Source: Cordylochernes scorpioides (lineage: Eukaryota > Arthropoda > Arachnida > Pseudoscorpiones > Chernetidae). From it: a stretch of 64,000 nucleotides of DNA. Location: contig CP092863.1 of assembly GCA_030710605.1 (NCBI GenBank), forward strand, positions 107,184,099 to 107,248,098, written 5' to 3'. The notes beneath the pieces were generated by a model. It saw nothing but the letters and a program-made list of their open reading frames with translations. It made no database searches and was not told the DNA's origin. The translations under genes were made by a program, and so were the position numbers. Position 1 is the first letter of the stretch. Each line of letters begins with the position of its first letter. Shown one piece after another: positions 1-10,925 of the stretch.

Positions 1-1020
1 CATAGTGTGTTGTGCGGGAGGTTGCATTTGTATGATCTCTTGTATAAAACTGGGTGGGTGTGTGATGTTGTATTGGTTAGGGTTGTTCTTCATGATGGGG
101 GACATTAGATGGGCCAGAAAATATTTCTGTGCTATCCATGCCTGTGGAAGAACTGCAAAGTTCGAAAGCTTGCACAAATATAATAAAAGATACTCCTTCG
201 TAAAAACTTTTGATTCGTTATACACTTATAACATATTTTGTTTACTAAAAAAAATGAAAATTTCAATTTAAATTTGAAATATATATGAAAAATTATATAA
301 CAAATTAAAATAGGGGCTTTAGCAACAATGCAACAATTTAGAGAGCAAAACTAGATATAGTGTATCAGGGATTGTACAGAGCACATTTCCTGAGCTCCCG
401 CGACAAAAGGAAATTGCCAGGTTGGTATTTTCAAAGTAAGATTTACACCGGGACCAATTCAATTCTCACCTCATTTCGTATTCCTGGGGAAATTCGACGA
501 AGAAATTTACATCCCCCTCCCCCTCTAAACATAGATAGTCTTGGATGGTGGTGGGGAGAAAACAAGTTCAAATTATGTCTGTGAACCAACAAAAGAGATG
601 ATGACATTGGTAATAATGATGAGTTCTATTTGCACAGAAAATGTAGAAGATTGGTTGTTGTAAACACATCTCAGAATACATATGTAAATATGTAATGTTA
701 TATATATAAATATCCAAATTTTATTCACGGGGTGCCATCTATCGACCATTTTTTGAATTATTTATTTGTATTGAATTATAGTTCGTGTGTTTGTTCTAGT
801 GTAAGAATAAAAGGATTGTTAGCTATATAAGTGTACGTATCAGGTTTTTTTTACAATATATAAAATTATCCAAGACCAATTGTAAGATAGTATATGTAAT
901 TATATGAATATTATTTTTCAATATTTTTTATTCGAGAGATTGTGCGTGTCGCAAAAACTTCCGGGAGATCTCTATCATAAACAAAGTTATTTTATATATA
1001 GAACTGATAAACATGTGTGT
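1..1020. other. Unassigned AT-rich sequence
   Basis: No recognisable gene. A less AT-rich patch at about 360-600 has a 74-codon open frame with no domain I recognise. A short word related to the dispersed repeats (GGTGCCATCTATCGACC) lies at about 731-747. Confidence 0.4.
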
Positions 1021-1500
1021 GACAAAACTTAAGGAAGTTGTACCTTTTAGCATGTATACCGGGATTCAGACAATAACTCTGAAAGATACACTCATGGACA
1101 AAACTTAAGGTAGTTGTACCTTTTAGCATGTATACCGGGATTCAGACAATAACTCTGAAAGATACACTCATGTACAGAACTTAAGGTAGTTGTACCTTTT
1201 AGCATGTATTTTAGATTAAGACAATAACTCTGAAAGATACACTCATGGACAAAACTTAAGGTAGTTGTACCTTTTAGCATGTATACCGGGATTCAGACAA
1301 TAACTCTGAAAGATACACTCATGGACAAAACTTAAGGAAGTTGTACCTTTTAGCATGTATATCGGGATTAAGACAATAAATCTGAAAGATATTACAGTGA
1401 CCTTTATTGAAGACATACGAGATAACCAAGTGTGAGCAAAATTGCCTCTGTTCTTAAAAAAAAAATAATTAGACGACCGGCAATATAAATGACTTTTCAC
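1021..1500. repeat. 76-bp minisatellite array with its flanking module
   Basis: About five tandem units of 76 bp, each containing AACTTAAGG, TTGTACCTTTTAGCATG and GACAATAACTCTGAAAG. After 1390 the array runs into a non-tandem module (CCTTTATTGAAGACA, then a C/T-rich stretch) that also flanks the arrays near 10.5, 19.7, 25.7, 29.4 and 33.3 kb. Open frames on the minus strand here follow from the repeat and are not genes. Confidence 0.9.
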
Positions 1501-1924
1501 TATCTTAATTATTTTTCATAAGTGTATTTTCATATATTAAACGAATATCATTTTGACACCCATTAATGGTAAATCATACACCTAAAGTTATGAGCTAGAA
1601 TATAAACAAGAATATGTACAATTGTCACGTGGAAAATGAGGAAAGACAAACTTCAGAATGACACTACATTTTATTTAAGGAACAAGCACAAACTATAAAT
1701 GATTAAAATGCAAGATGAGAAATGATAGAAGTTTACTGAGTAGCCAAATATGAACATCAAAATTGATTCTCTGTTAATAAAATAATGAATATTTTGCTAC
1801 AATATACAGTTGAGGAGGTTTTCCCAACACCGAAGAGTTCTCATCTAGATTATCATGAAGTCTTCGTTATCTCATCTCAAGTCTCAGGAAGAATTTGGAG
1901 ATGGACTCTGTTATCTTAAAGATA

Positions 1925-2070
1925 GAGGCTGCCTGGCCGGCATTCATAGTTCTTCAAATAAACATTTGCCAAATGTTTTAATTTTTGTTCGCTCCTGACG
2001 AGGACAAAAGAATTTTGTCGAAACGTCGAGACAATAAAAATATTTACTGGCCGAAGAAAAATGGACTTTG
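1925..2070 (+). repeat. Penelope-type terminal repeat, hammerhead family F3
   Basis: Begins with GGCTGCCTGGCCGGCATTC and ends near ACTGGCCGAAG. Related copies lie at 39305-39493, 47340-47450 and 53365-53440. The layout (hammerhead, then an A-rich tail, short inverted GGCC ends) matches the hammerhead-bearing LTR-like ends known from Penelope-like elements. Assignment to Penelope is inference, since no coding part is attached here. Confidence 0.6.
1988..2034 (+). ncRNA. Hammerhead ribozyme motif (F3)
   Basis: Core CUGACGA at 1995-2001, helix II from GACAAAA (2003-2009) pairing with TTTTGTC (2013-2019) around loop GAA, then GAAA at 2020-2023. Helix III is the palindrome ACGU (2023-2026) and the cleavage triplet is GUC ending at 2027. 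Helix I is CUC/GAG on either side. One extra G sits between the core and helix II. The conserved core is complete. A 4-bp self-complementary helix III suggests activity as a dimer, as known for Penelope hammerheads. Confidence 0.75.
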
Positions 2071-2326
2071 TTGAAGGGAGAATGACGTCATCTATCCTTT
2101 GTCTGAAGAGCCAATAGTCCTTCAGGTCGAGTGGCCGCTAGAGGATGTTGAAGGATTCGGAATCAGAGATGTCAGTGGCCTGGTCAGTACCGGTGGGCCA
2201 GATACAGACCTCTGGAGCAAGATAGAGAATACAACGGGAGAGGAACGATCTAATGTGAAGATGAACAGAACACATTGAAGATATTGTTAGACTAAACCTA
2301 AGGCAAACTAATGAATCTACCATTCA

Positions 2327-2860
2327 ACTATGTAGAGATTGTAGTGAAGACATGAGGTGACTATCTGACAATTAACTGTAGATCATGTATTCCAGTCAAC
2401 TATGTAGAAGTTAAGAAAAAGGCATCTCCTTATCGTGCAACTCAAAGTTGCTGATTGCTTGCGCCATCTATCGGAATAAATATCAACAATTATTTGGCCA
2501 ATTCTGGAAAATAGTTGATATTTATTCCGATAGATGGCGCAAACCATCAGCAACTTTCATTTTTACGATAAGGAGATGCCTTTTTCTTAATTTATGCACC
2601 TTATCCCAGTACAATATCACATTTGTACTATTTTTTCACATTATGTAGAAGTTGTAGTGAAGACCTGAGGTGACTAGCAGACAATCAACTGTAGATCAGG
2701 TATTCCAGTCAACTATGTAGAGATTCTAGTGAAGACACAAGGTGATTAGCAGACAATCAACTGTAGATCAGGTATTCCAGTCAACTATGTAGAGATTTTA
2801 GTGAAGACACAAGGTGACTAGCGATCACAATTAAGTGTAGATCAGGTATTCCAGTAGACA
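2327..2860. repeat. Short tandem repeat (about 72 bp) interrupted by a foldback element
   Basis: Repeated units contain CTATGTAGAGATT, GTGAAGACACAAGGTGAC and CTGTAGATCAGGTATTCC. Unit starts are visible near 2327, 2400, 2643, 2714 and 2785. The foldback element at 2412-2640 splits the array. Confidence 0.7.
2412..2640. mobile_element. Foldback/MITE family M1 (GATGGC-GNRA hairpin)
   Basis: Two arms of about 70 bp are inverted copies: GGCATCTCCTTATCG and GCGCCATCTATCGG on the left, CCGATAGATGGCGC and CGATAAGGAGATGCC on the right. TATGTAGAAGTT occurs on both sides (2401 and 2642), as a target duplication or because the host is tandem. The right flank AATTTATGCACCTTATCCC is also found beside the copy near 47.3 kb, so the element is larger than the palindrome. 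Confidence 0.8.
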
Positions 2861-3049
2861 TAGCGAGTATTGTGTAGATAGGGTAGATTGCCAGCGTTTA
2901 TTGGACACGATAGATTCCTCGCCATTGATTTCTATATCGATACCTCCCTGGCACTGAACCAGAATTTCTGAATACATCTGTCTGCCCATACACCAGCCAT
3001 CTACTCACATCTACACAGCTGTTGTAGTACAACTTCGTGTATATGAATT

Positions 3050-3115
3050 CTTAGATCTTCTTTTTATTTTTATTTTATTTCAATTTAAAGCGCTATGTCC
3101 CCCTAGAGAAACTTG
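3050..3115 (-). mobile_element. 3' tail of a non-LTR retrotransposon
   Basis: On the minus strand the segment reads CTAGGGGGACATAGCGC, then TTGAAATAAAATAAA, an A-rich tail. A plus-strand relative ends at 28605-28665 (GGGGGACATAGCG then AATAAATAAAG), and another lies in the Penelope element near 51.84 kb. The tail structure supports a LINE 3' end; the clade is not clear. Confidence 0.55.
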
Positions 3116-3427
3116 CGCTGTCATACATGTATGTCTTTATCTATACATATAGATGATCCTGAAACGCTGAGGAGCGCGATTACAGGGCTCTTAAAAACAG
3201 CGGCAGACCAATCTATACAAAACGACCTTACAAGAATGGATAAATCTAAGCTATACTCTCACTACAAAGACATTCACATATCTTTCATGACGGAGGGATA
3301 CCTTTTAGGGGATTTTCCTTTCCCGGTTGTGAGACTACTTGCACAAGTTAGAATACTTTCAAGTTTTTTTAGAGAAAACCTAACCCAAGATGCTCTGCGG
3401 TTAGGACCCGATTTGTACCTTCTGTAA
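3113..3427 (+). pseudogene. Possible fragment of a non-LTR retrotransposon reverse transcriptase C-terminus
   Basis: A 104-codon frame without stops. Its later part (DFPFPVVRLLAQVRILSSFF) resembles the amphipathic segment that precedes the zinc-binding end of some LINE ORF2 proteins. No catalytic motif or zinc residues are present and the frame ends before the Copia sequence begins. The adjoining LINE tail is on the opposite strand, so they are not one element in register. The resemblance is from general familiarity only and may be chance. Confidence 0.25.
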
Positions 3428-3436
3428 TTCAAAACT

Positions 3437-4620
3437 AAAAAATGAAATCACTCACTATATTTTTGATTGGATCCGGTTGCCGCTCTATCTCGATACCCTA
3501 AAAAGTAATTTAATGGTTCACTTGTGATCTTAAATGAAAACATTAGTTCATCAAGAATTCTTTGATTTCCTGTTCATTTGTACCAGCAATGATTCCATCA
3601 TCAACATATATGGCAATAATGAGTAGTTGATCATTTGTTTTTCTGAAGAATAAACAGGGGTCAGCTGTACTTTCCTTCTTTCATGAAGTTGACTATTTTC
3701 TGATTCCAGCATCTTGGTGACTGTTTAAGTCCATAGAGACTTTTCTTCAATTTCCATACAAGATCTGTTCCATTGTTGAATCCTTCAGGTTGTTTGATAT
3801 AAATTTGATCTTGTAAGTCTCCATATAGAAAGGCTGTCTTTATGTCAAACTGTACCAATTTTAAGTCTTCATTAGCAGCTATTGCTAAAAGAGTTCTTAT
3901 GGTGTCATGTCTTGTCACAGGACTAAATGTTTCTTCATAATCTATACCCTTCTTTTGTACAAACCCTTTTGCCACCAGTCTTGCCTTATATCTTGTAATC
4001 TCTCCTTTAGAATTCAATTTGATCTTTAATACCCATTTACAATCAATTGGTTTTTGGCCAGGCGGTAATGTTGTGCATTCGTATACATCATTTTTCGTTA
4101 AAGAATTCATTTCTTCATTCATTGCTTCTTTCCAAAACTGTGCATTTGGAGAATCCATTGCTTCTTTGTATGTCTTGGGTTCAAGACCTTCTGCAATATT
4201 TATTTCAGCATCAATATACCTTTGAGGTTTTGATATATTTGATCGATCTCTTATATTGTATACGTCTGATGTTTGAACATTGCTTTCAATTTTCTTAATA
4301 TCTTGAGTATCATTTTGTTCATCAATCTGATTACTTGAAGGTTCCTTATTTCTCTTTTCAATATCAAGGCTAAATGTTGGTATAGTTTCCTTTAATATTA
4401 CATCCCTACTTGTGACAACTTTGTTTGAGTTCGGAATCCAGATTCGATACCCATCCTTGTTACTGCAATAACCAACTAAAATACCTTTTTCGCTTTTGGC
4501 ATCTAACTTTCTTCTCTTTTCATCAGGCACATGAACAAAACATTCAGTTCCAAATATTCGAAGATGATCAACTGCTGGTTTTTTATCAAACCTATAGTTC
4601 ATAAGGTGTCTTTCCCTCAA
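3437..4620 (-). pseudogene. Copia reverse transcriptase domain (5' part)
   Basis: Begins with the Copia linker (HLRIFGTECFVHVPDEKRRK, LVGYCSNKDGYRIW), followed by the RT_2 domain: WKEAMNEEMNSL, CKWVLKIKLN, RYKARLVAKGF, PVTRHDTIRTLLA, QFDIKTAFLYGDL, IYIKQPEGF, LKKSLYGLKQSPRCW. Past a stop at 3661 the frame continues with the catalytic YVDDGIIAGTN near 3600 and FLG near 3500. The sequence then loses similarity and no RNase H follows. Expected function was reverse transcription of the element RNA inside Gag particles; this copy cannot encode an intact enzyme. Confidence 0.9.
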
Positions 4621-5700
4621 TTTGTGTTGGTCCTGTTCTATTCAAAACATATGTAGCAGTGTTAACTGCCTCTGCCCAAAGCTTTAGGCTCATATTTTTG
4701 GCATATATCATTGAACGAGCTGCTTCTATTAAAGTCCTGTTTTCTCTTTCCGCTGAACCATTCTGTTGTGGAGTATATGGCATTGTGATCCTATGATTAA
4801 CACCATACTTGTTTGTAATTTTTGAGGTTTCTTTATTTACAAACTCCTTTCCTCCATCTGTGAGAATTTCTTTCACTATATGTCCAGTAGTCTTTGTTTC
4901 CAAGAGAAATTGTTCTAGCTTTTCAATGACTTGTGACTTTTCTTTTAGGAAATACACTGATCGGTATTTTGTAAAATCATCTTTGAAACACACAAAGTAT
5001 CTCATCTCTCCTTTCGAAACCTCCTGCATAGGGCCACATACATCTACATGAATTAAGTTTCCAGGTTGAGTAGAAGCATATTGTTCTCTTGATCCAAAAC
5101 TCAGTCTATGTTGTTTACCATAAATGCATGCCTCGCAAGGTTCATTGTCCATGACTGCATCTATTCCTTGTTCTTTAAGCCATTTTTGAACATGCCTTTT
5201 ATTTTGATGTCCAAATCTTTCATGCCATAGTTGTAGCATATTGACATTTTGGGTTTTGGCTAAATTGACTTCTGCAGCATTTTCAGGTTTGATACTTGTT
5301 ATTAACATACCATACAAGCCTCCTGGTAGTCTTTTCCCTTCTACAATAACTTCTCCAGTTGTTGTCTTAAAAGGTTTACAACCTTTTTTATCCATTTTCA
5401 TTTCAAACCCTTTATCCAATGTGGACTGTAATGACATCACATTACGACTGAAATTGGGAACATACCATACATCAGTTAGGTTATGAGTTTGCCATTTACC
5501 TTTCAAACAAGTTTCAATTGTTATAGTTCCACTTCCATAAGCTATCAATTTTTCATTACTTCCAACTTTAACAGTCTGTTGGGTAGGAAAATCCTTATAA
5601 GAAGTATAGAAACTTGCATTTCTTGTAATGTGGTTAGTAGCTCCTGAGTCACCAATCCAAATGTCTTCATCTTGTTCATTGAATATTTCACTGATTAAAC
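4592..5700 (-). pseudogene. Copia protease and integrase domains
   Basis: The frame opens with the aspartic protease site (IWIGDSGATNHIT) near 5650, shifted relative to gag. The GAG-pre-integrase segment follows (MLQLWHERFGHQNKRHVQ and CEACIYGKQHR, the HHCC zinc site), then the catalytic core: HVDVCGPM (D), LTDGGKEF (D) and QQNGSAERENRTL (E), the D,D,E triad of retroviral-type integrases. It breaks near 4600 at KTPYEL, where the downstream frame continues in another phase. Protease would mature the polyprotein and integrase would insert the cDNA. Confidence 0.92.
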
Positions 5701-5701
5701 T

Positions 5702-6554
5702 TCACTTAATTTTGAATTATGTTTTAATTTAGTTTCATCCTTTTCTTTATCCTTTAGTTTCTTCTGTTTTGCATACCTACAATCTTTGGCCAAGTGTCCT
5801 TTTCTATGACAAAAGTAACATTCTCTTGTTTTCTGAAAATTTTCATTACTTTTGGTAACTTTTCCTTTCATATTTTGCTTATTTTCTTATACATTTGCCA
5901 TTAGTGCTGTCGAACTTGATGCGCTGCATTCATCTCGCTGTTGAATTCTTATTTCGAGTAACCGAAGCCTTTGTGTGAGATTGTCTACAGAACGTTCTTC
6001 TTTAGACACTGATTCCCAAACACTTTTAAAATCAAAATATTCATCAGGCAAGGTGTTTATGATTCTGCACATCAGCATGGATTCTGGCAATTTCAAATTT
6101 TCTTGTTTAGTAAGTTCATTTTGCATATCATTCCATAAACTTTCTAATTTTGAAATGTGCTTTGAAATATCATCTGTAGGATCCTTCTTAAATTAAAGAA
6201 TTGATTATAGAGCATGTCTAATCTTCGACCAGAGCTTTGCTCATAGACACTTAACAATTTGTCCCACATATCTTTAGCACTTGAGCAGGGAATGATTAGT
6301 TGACTTACATCAGGTATCACACTTGTTGTAAATAACAATTGGGATATTGCATCTTCACTTTCCCATTTTACATATGCCTCTTTTTCTTCATTTGTTTCTT
6401 GTTTTATTGGCTTTCTATATGTTTCATCAACAACGCCTATTACTTTGTTTATTGTTAAAAGCAATTTTATATTTTTCTTATATTCTGGCCAGTTTATTAA
6501 TCCTTCCAATTTGGGAATATTCATACCTATTTTAATATTATCCATTCCAGCCAT
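5702..6554 (-). pseudogene. Copia Gag with zinc knuckle
   Basis: Start chosen at the second in-frame ATG (MAGMDNIKIGMNIPKLEG), which fits Copia Gag N-termini better than the ATG ten codons upstream. The N-terminal part (WPEYKKNIKLLL, AKDMWDKLLSVYEQ) is followed by a frameshift near 6190, then LPDEYFDFKSVWESV. An in-frame TAA lies at 5887-5889. Past it the CCHC knuckle CYFCHRKGHLAKDC is clear. Gag would form the particle that packages element RNA. Confidence 0.88.
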
Positions 6555-6637
6555 TACTAATATAAATCTTAACGTGATAAACAAAATAGAATTCTTTTTA
6601 GGCTTACCGTTGCTTCGTTTTTGTTATATTTCGCAGT

Positions 6638-6661
6638 GAATGCGTGGTTGGGTCCATAACC
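6638..6661 (-). other. Copia primer-binding site (internal tRNA-iMet type)
   Basis: Directly beside the LTR end (...CAACA on the minus strand) lies GGTTATGGACCCAACCACGC. This matches the primer site described for Drosophila copia, which uses an internal half of initiator tRNA-Met rather than its 3' end. The match fixes the LTR boundary at 6662. Confidence 0.75.
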
Positions 6662-6955
6662 TGTTGTGTTTTAACTTTAAAAGCACACAAAAAATATAAT
6701 AAACTTGAATTTGTTTATTCAAGTATCAAAAACAAAGCTTTACAAATAGAACAAATAATAATGAAGAAGAAGAAAGAAACATTTTAGGAAAAGGCAAAAA
6801 CAAAACAAAAGTACTGGTCAAAAAGAAACATTTAAAATCACAAATTAATATCTTCAACAATTTGGTATGTTTTATTTGTGTTCATTCTATTTACATTTAT
6901 TTGAAGTATTATAATTTCCATGTTTTAAAAACCTATTTCAAAAAGGTCGTTAGAA
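6662..6955 (-). repeat. Copia 5' LTR, outer end uncertain
   Basis: The inner boundary is set by the primer site; in plus orientation the LTR starts TGTTGTGTTTTAAC. The outer boundary is not certain because no second LTR is present; Helitron-B sequence begins by about 6955. The region is A-rich and no promoter motif can be assigned with confidence. Confidence 0.6.
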
Positions 6956-7250
6956 ATATGTAAGGCCTGAAATAGCTTTACATGCGAATATTTATGATGC
7001 CAAGCGTAGCTTAATGGTTAGGTGTGCGGCTTCGTATTTCCACAACCTTGGTTCGAAACTTAGCCTGGGTGTTTTTTTTTTTTATATTGTTGAAGCAAAG
7101 TTTTTTTTCACAGTGCCAAAATATCCATACACAGGTAAAAAATACGAGGAAAACGATAGGCTATTTTAAATTATATATAAATTAAATATTAAAACTATAT
7201 ATTCAAATTATTCTACTTAGCTCACGAACAGCGCCCTCTATCAAGGTTAT
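6955..7250 (+). mobile_element. Helitron-B fragment with tRNA-like module
   Basis: TAAGGCCTGAAATAGC and the tRNA-like block at 6998-7070 (A-box-like TAGCTTAATGGTTAGG, B-box-like GGTTCGAAACT) match, on the opposite strand, the Helitron at 39494-40653. The part from 7105 to 7245 is an inverted copy of 9165-9305, which lies in the complete Helitron at 9022-9393. The true ends are lost here. Confidence 0.65.
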
Positions 7251-7404
7251 AAATACGTTTAAAATCGAAATATTCTCAAAATTCTATTAATAATAGTGTG
7301 TTCGCTTAATAATTACAATACTTGATCTAAATCGAAATATTTATAGACGCTCGCTCGATTTGAAGATTTATAATCTTCTAATCTGACTATAATTTCTAAT
7401 CTGA

Positions 7405-7515
7405 CTGTAAAGTTTGGAACGGGACGTTTCACAAGAGTGACATCCATGGCGCCAATTTATAATTGTAACGCATAGTGTTTGAATAAAACATTTAATCGGG
7501 TAAACCCGGGCGTGT
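7405..7515 (+). mobile_element. Helitron-A 3' remnant
   Basis: Contains the conserved Helitron-A distal block (GGAACGGGACGTTTCAC, GGCGCCAATTTATAATTG, then CGGGTAAACCCGGGCG). The sequence departs from the family just at the terminal hairpin, so no CTAG end is present. Confidence 0.6.
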
Positions 7516-7821
7516 TTTCTGCTCGAGTGTGTTTCGCTGGTAGAATTTTGTTCCTGCCTACTAAAAATTATTATCTGGCTTCGCCCGTGGTCTGCTTTAG
7601 TGAATATTACCCTAAATAATTTTGTTATTGTTAATCAATCATGATACAGCAATATTGTCATCATCATTTCTGTTCAAAAAAATATTGTTGCTCAGCACTT
7701 GGTAAAATATAATTTTTCTTGGTTAAAAGTGCGACAAAAACCTCTTCCAGATTTAACTCTGTTCTGTTCAAATTTCAGAGAGATTAGTTACATATTGAGG
7801 GCGTGCATAGCCGACAAACAT

Positions 7822-8076
7822 ATATGTTCCCGGCTTCGCCCGGTTTTTACCCGAGTAAAAGCTTGCCTAACGACCATTTGTTATAACGACTCTCGCAAAC
7901 ATCCAATCCCTATTGAATCTATACTTGTCTATACTCTCGATAATTTGAAATTTTTTCCCGGTCCCTTGAAAAATACTCGATAAGTTGAATAAAATTAATA
8001 TTAATTGTTCCACTCGGTAATTTTAAGTTGTAGGAATAATATCTTGCCACAAACGAACATTTGTAAATAACTGTAT
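7822..8076 (-). mobile_element. Helitron-B 3' remnant
   Basis: Carries the terminal hairpin (CCCGGCTTCGCCCGG), ACCCGAGTAAAAG and the internal CCCGGTCCCTTGAAAAATAC block that is also in the 52294-53223 copy. The 3' end lacks CTAG. Confidence 0.55.
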
Positions 8077-8630
8077 TTAGCGAATGTACCCGGCTTCGCC
8101 CGGTTTTTACCCGAGTAAAAGTTTGCTAACAACATTTGTTAAAACGATTCTAGAAAACATCCAATCCACCTATATATAGATTTATAAACGTATATTAATA
8201 TTGTTATATGCGTTTAAATATATTTTTGGAACACATAATTCTTTGAAAACATTTATTAAATTTTAAATAAGATATTTTCTCTTAATATATATTATTATTG
8301 AAATGCCAAGTTTTTTTACAACGTCATTTGAATATTATATTACTAAATCCTCAAATTAAATATTAAATTTATTATACTTGGAACACATTTTAGCATTTTT
8401 ACAATTTATAAATGTAATTTCACCAGATGCCGCTAGAGGCGCTGCTTGCGAGTGAAAGTAGAAAATTTACAAATAAAATTGCAACGAATATTTATTTAAA
8501 ATCAAATTCAAACCAGAAACCTTCCCAGTAGTATAGTGAATAACTTCCTAAAGTTTCACGGCGATTGGATAATCTTACCTTTTAAAAACATTCACGTTTA
8601 AACAAACTAACAAACTATGTGTAAAATTAT
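8077..8630 (-). mobile_element. Helitron-B copy, 3' end CTAA
   Basis: On the minus strand the hairpin CCGGGCGAAGCCGGG is followed by TACATTCG and CTAA, a variant of the CTAG end. Toward 8630 the sequence AAGTTTCACGGCGATTGGAT and a run of CAAACTAACAAAC matches the 5' part of the 53.2 kb copy. The exact 5' TC end is not recognisable. Confidence 0.6.
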
Positions 8631-9021
8631 TAACCAATCAAATTCTTTTATCGTCGCGACCAGTGCGGCGCCAAGCGGTAAAAGGCTGGAACTAACGCTT
8701 TTTGGTTTTAGATTTAAAAAAAAGCATATTTACCTTTTTAGTTTTTGAATAGCCTATGTGTTAAACGAAATCTTCAACTACCTACATGCGAAATTTCATA
8801 ATGATTGATTCGGTAGATTTTGCGCAACGCGGTAACAAACATCGATTTTGGATTTTATTTTTAAAGATATAAGGATATATAATAGAAATTTAGAAAAATA
8901 AATTGAAAATATTTTAGGTTTTATAAACAAAAACAAATATAATGTCATTTTAGCAAGTTTAGCATAAATTAATAATTTATTTAATCATAATCATCACAAA
9001 AAATGATGATTTATATATATA

Positions 9022-9393
9022 CTAGACGGGTGACCCGGGCTTCGCCCCGGGATTGACCCGTGTGCATATCTACCCGAGTGATATATATTTAGATAAGATA
9101 TTTTTTTTATAATTGTTTGTTATTAGCATTATCTATTTGTTTGCATCAGCATAATTTAATCTAATCTTTGATAGAGGGCGCTGTTCGTGAGCTAAGTAGA
9201 ATAATTTGAATATATAGTTTTTTATAATTAATTTATATATATATATATTTTTAAAATAGCCTATCGTCTTCCCCGTATTTTTTACCTATGTATGGAAATT
9301 TTGGTTTGAATTAGTGAACTACTGCGAATTTGTATACCGGTCATACAAACAAACAAACAAACATACAAACATTCATTTATATATATATATAGA
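9022..9393 (-). mobile_element. Non-autonomous Helitron-B, complete (372 bp)
   Basis: On the minus strand it starts TCTATATATATATA with a 5' flanking A, then TGAATGTTTGTATG. It ends in the GC hairpin CCCGGGGCGAAGCCCGGG, TCACCCGT and CTAG with flanking T. TC...hairpin...CTAG and insertion between A and T are canonical Helitron hallmarks. No Rep-helicase is encoded, so it depends on an autonomous partner elsewhere. Confidence 0.8.
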
Positions 9394-9534
9394 TATACAT
9401 ATACGTACATACGCGCTGAAAACAGTTTCAAATGTATTGTTGATAGAGATAAAATATAAATATTAATAAAATATTAAGAGGAAAAAACGAAATATGTTAA
9501 TTAACATAACGTTATTTTTCGGAAGGAAGGTATT

Positions 9535-9690
9535 CGTGTACCAAAAAGGCACTTCTCCCTTTAAAATACTTTTTTTTAACATTCTGTTTATAGAACCATT
9601 ACGTTCTGTACTTGTTTGATAAACCAAATACATTATTTTAATGTATTTTTAAAGGGAGAGGTACCTATTTTGGTATCAACATTAATATGT
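9535..9690. mobile_element. Foldback/MITE family M3
   Basis: Inverted ends of about 34 bp: left GTACCAAAAAGGCAC and CTCCCTTTAAAATAC, right mirror GTATTTTTAAAGGGAGAGG and TACC. A second copy is at 18318-18478 and a half copy near 50505-50530. No coding capacity. Confidence 0.8.
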
Positions 9691-10380
9691 AAATATACGA
9701 TTGTTTAATAATTTATTAATAGCCGCGTAATATTTCCCGCTTTCAATGTAATTTTTTAAAAATTATAATTGCATATTAACTAACAATTTATAAAATATAT
9801 TTTGTTATAAAATATAAGGTTTTTATAAGGAAAATTAATCTTACAATAAGTTTGTTAAAGGATTATATTCTATTGTTAACAAGGTTTCCAGCTAATATCT
9901 TGTCATATCAGAGATTAATTTTATTTTTCCGTAAAATTTCACAGAATTGTCAACAAAACAGGAAAAAAAAAAAGTTTCGCCATGTTTGTAATTTGTTATC
10001 ATAGGCTAAGCCATATTGTACACGTCAGTTTAGTATCACTCAACTTAACAAAAATATGATAATCATTACAAGGAGAAAGACGCCTATTAACTTAATATCG
10101 AATTTTTCCTTCATTCTCTCTATACGCTATCCTATTAATTTGCTTCGAGACTCTCCTATCAATCAGTAATAAGAAATAAAAAAGGAAGTTTGATGGATTA
10201 TTAGTTTTTAAAAAACCTAATCCGGCCCCTCTGATAATAAATTGGGGTTTCAATATTTAAATTGAAGGCTTAAGTTCCTTGTGTGTGTAATAAATTATGA
10301 ACCACTATCCTTGAACTCGATAACTTTTGCCAACTATCTTCTATTGTGGTTGGTAGTTTATACTGACAATATCATCAAAA
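9691..10380. other. Unassigned AT-rich sequence
   Basis: No gene or recognised repeat. Open frames are short and compositionally biased. Confidence 0.4.
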
Positions 10381-10384
10381 CCGT

Positions 10385-10925
10385 CTTATAGGTATTTTTA
10401 ACAGAACTATATACTCATGAACAAAACTTATGGAAGTGGAAAGTCTTTGATGCTGCCGGTCGTCTGTTTCTTTGAAGAAGACAGAGGCTGTTCACACTTG
10501 GTTATCTCATGTGTCTTCAATAAAGGTCACTGTGTATCAAATATCTTTCAGAGTTGTTATAAACGGTAAAAGCTACAACCATCTTAAGTTTTAGTCATTC
10601 GTTTTTGATGTCACCGGTCGTCTGTTTCTTTGACGGAGACAGAGGCTGTTCACACTTAGTTATCTCGTGTCTTCAATAAAGGTCACTGTAGTATCTTTCA
10701 GAGTTATTATCTAAATACCGATATACATGCTAAAAGGTACAACTTACTTAAGATTTGTCCATGAGTGTATCTTTCAGAGCTATTGTCTCAATCCCGATAT
10801 ACATGCTAAAAGGTACAACTTACTTAAGTTTTGTTCATGAGTGTATCTTTGAGAGCTATTGTCTCAATCCCGATATACATGCTAAAAGATACAATTTCCT
10901 TAAGTTTTGTCCATGATTGTATTTC
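10385..10925. repeat. 76-bp minisatellite family with flanking modules, reverse orientation
   Basis: Two copies of the flanking module (GTCTGTTTCTTTGA and CTTCAATAAAGGTCACTGT near 10440-10560 and 10600-10700) precede about three 76-bp units with GATATACATGCTAAAAG and TTAAGTTTTG. The orientation is opposite to the 1.0 kb array. Confidence 0.85.

Larger units (their letters stand above)
3437..6955 (-). mobile_element. Ty1/Copia retrotransposon, truncated at its 3' end
   Basis: Read on the minus strand the order is LTR (from about 6955 to 6662), primer-binding site (6661-6638), gag, protease, integrase and reverse transcriptase, which is the Copia order (integrase before RT). The element stops within RT at about 3437; RNase H and the 3' LTR are missing. 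The coding part carries a frameshift near 6190, a stop at 5887, frameshifts near 5700 and 4600, and a break near 3660. It is a dead copy. Confidence 0.92.

Noticed and set aside
1092-1500. Minus-strand frames with repeated MLKGTT...HECIFQSYCLN units
   Set aside because: Translation of the 76-bp satellite; the same peptide appears wherever the array occurs.
3113-3427. Host gene of 104 codons next to Copia
   Set aside because: Looks more like a retroelement RT remnant, and only weakly; reported at low confidence instead.
4019-5486. Plus-strand open frames within the Copia element
   Set aside because: Antisense shadows of integrase and RT; the minus strand carries the recognisable domains.
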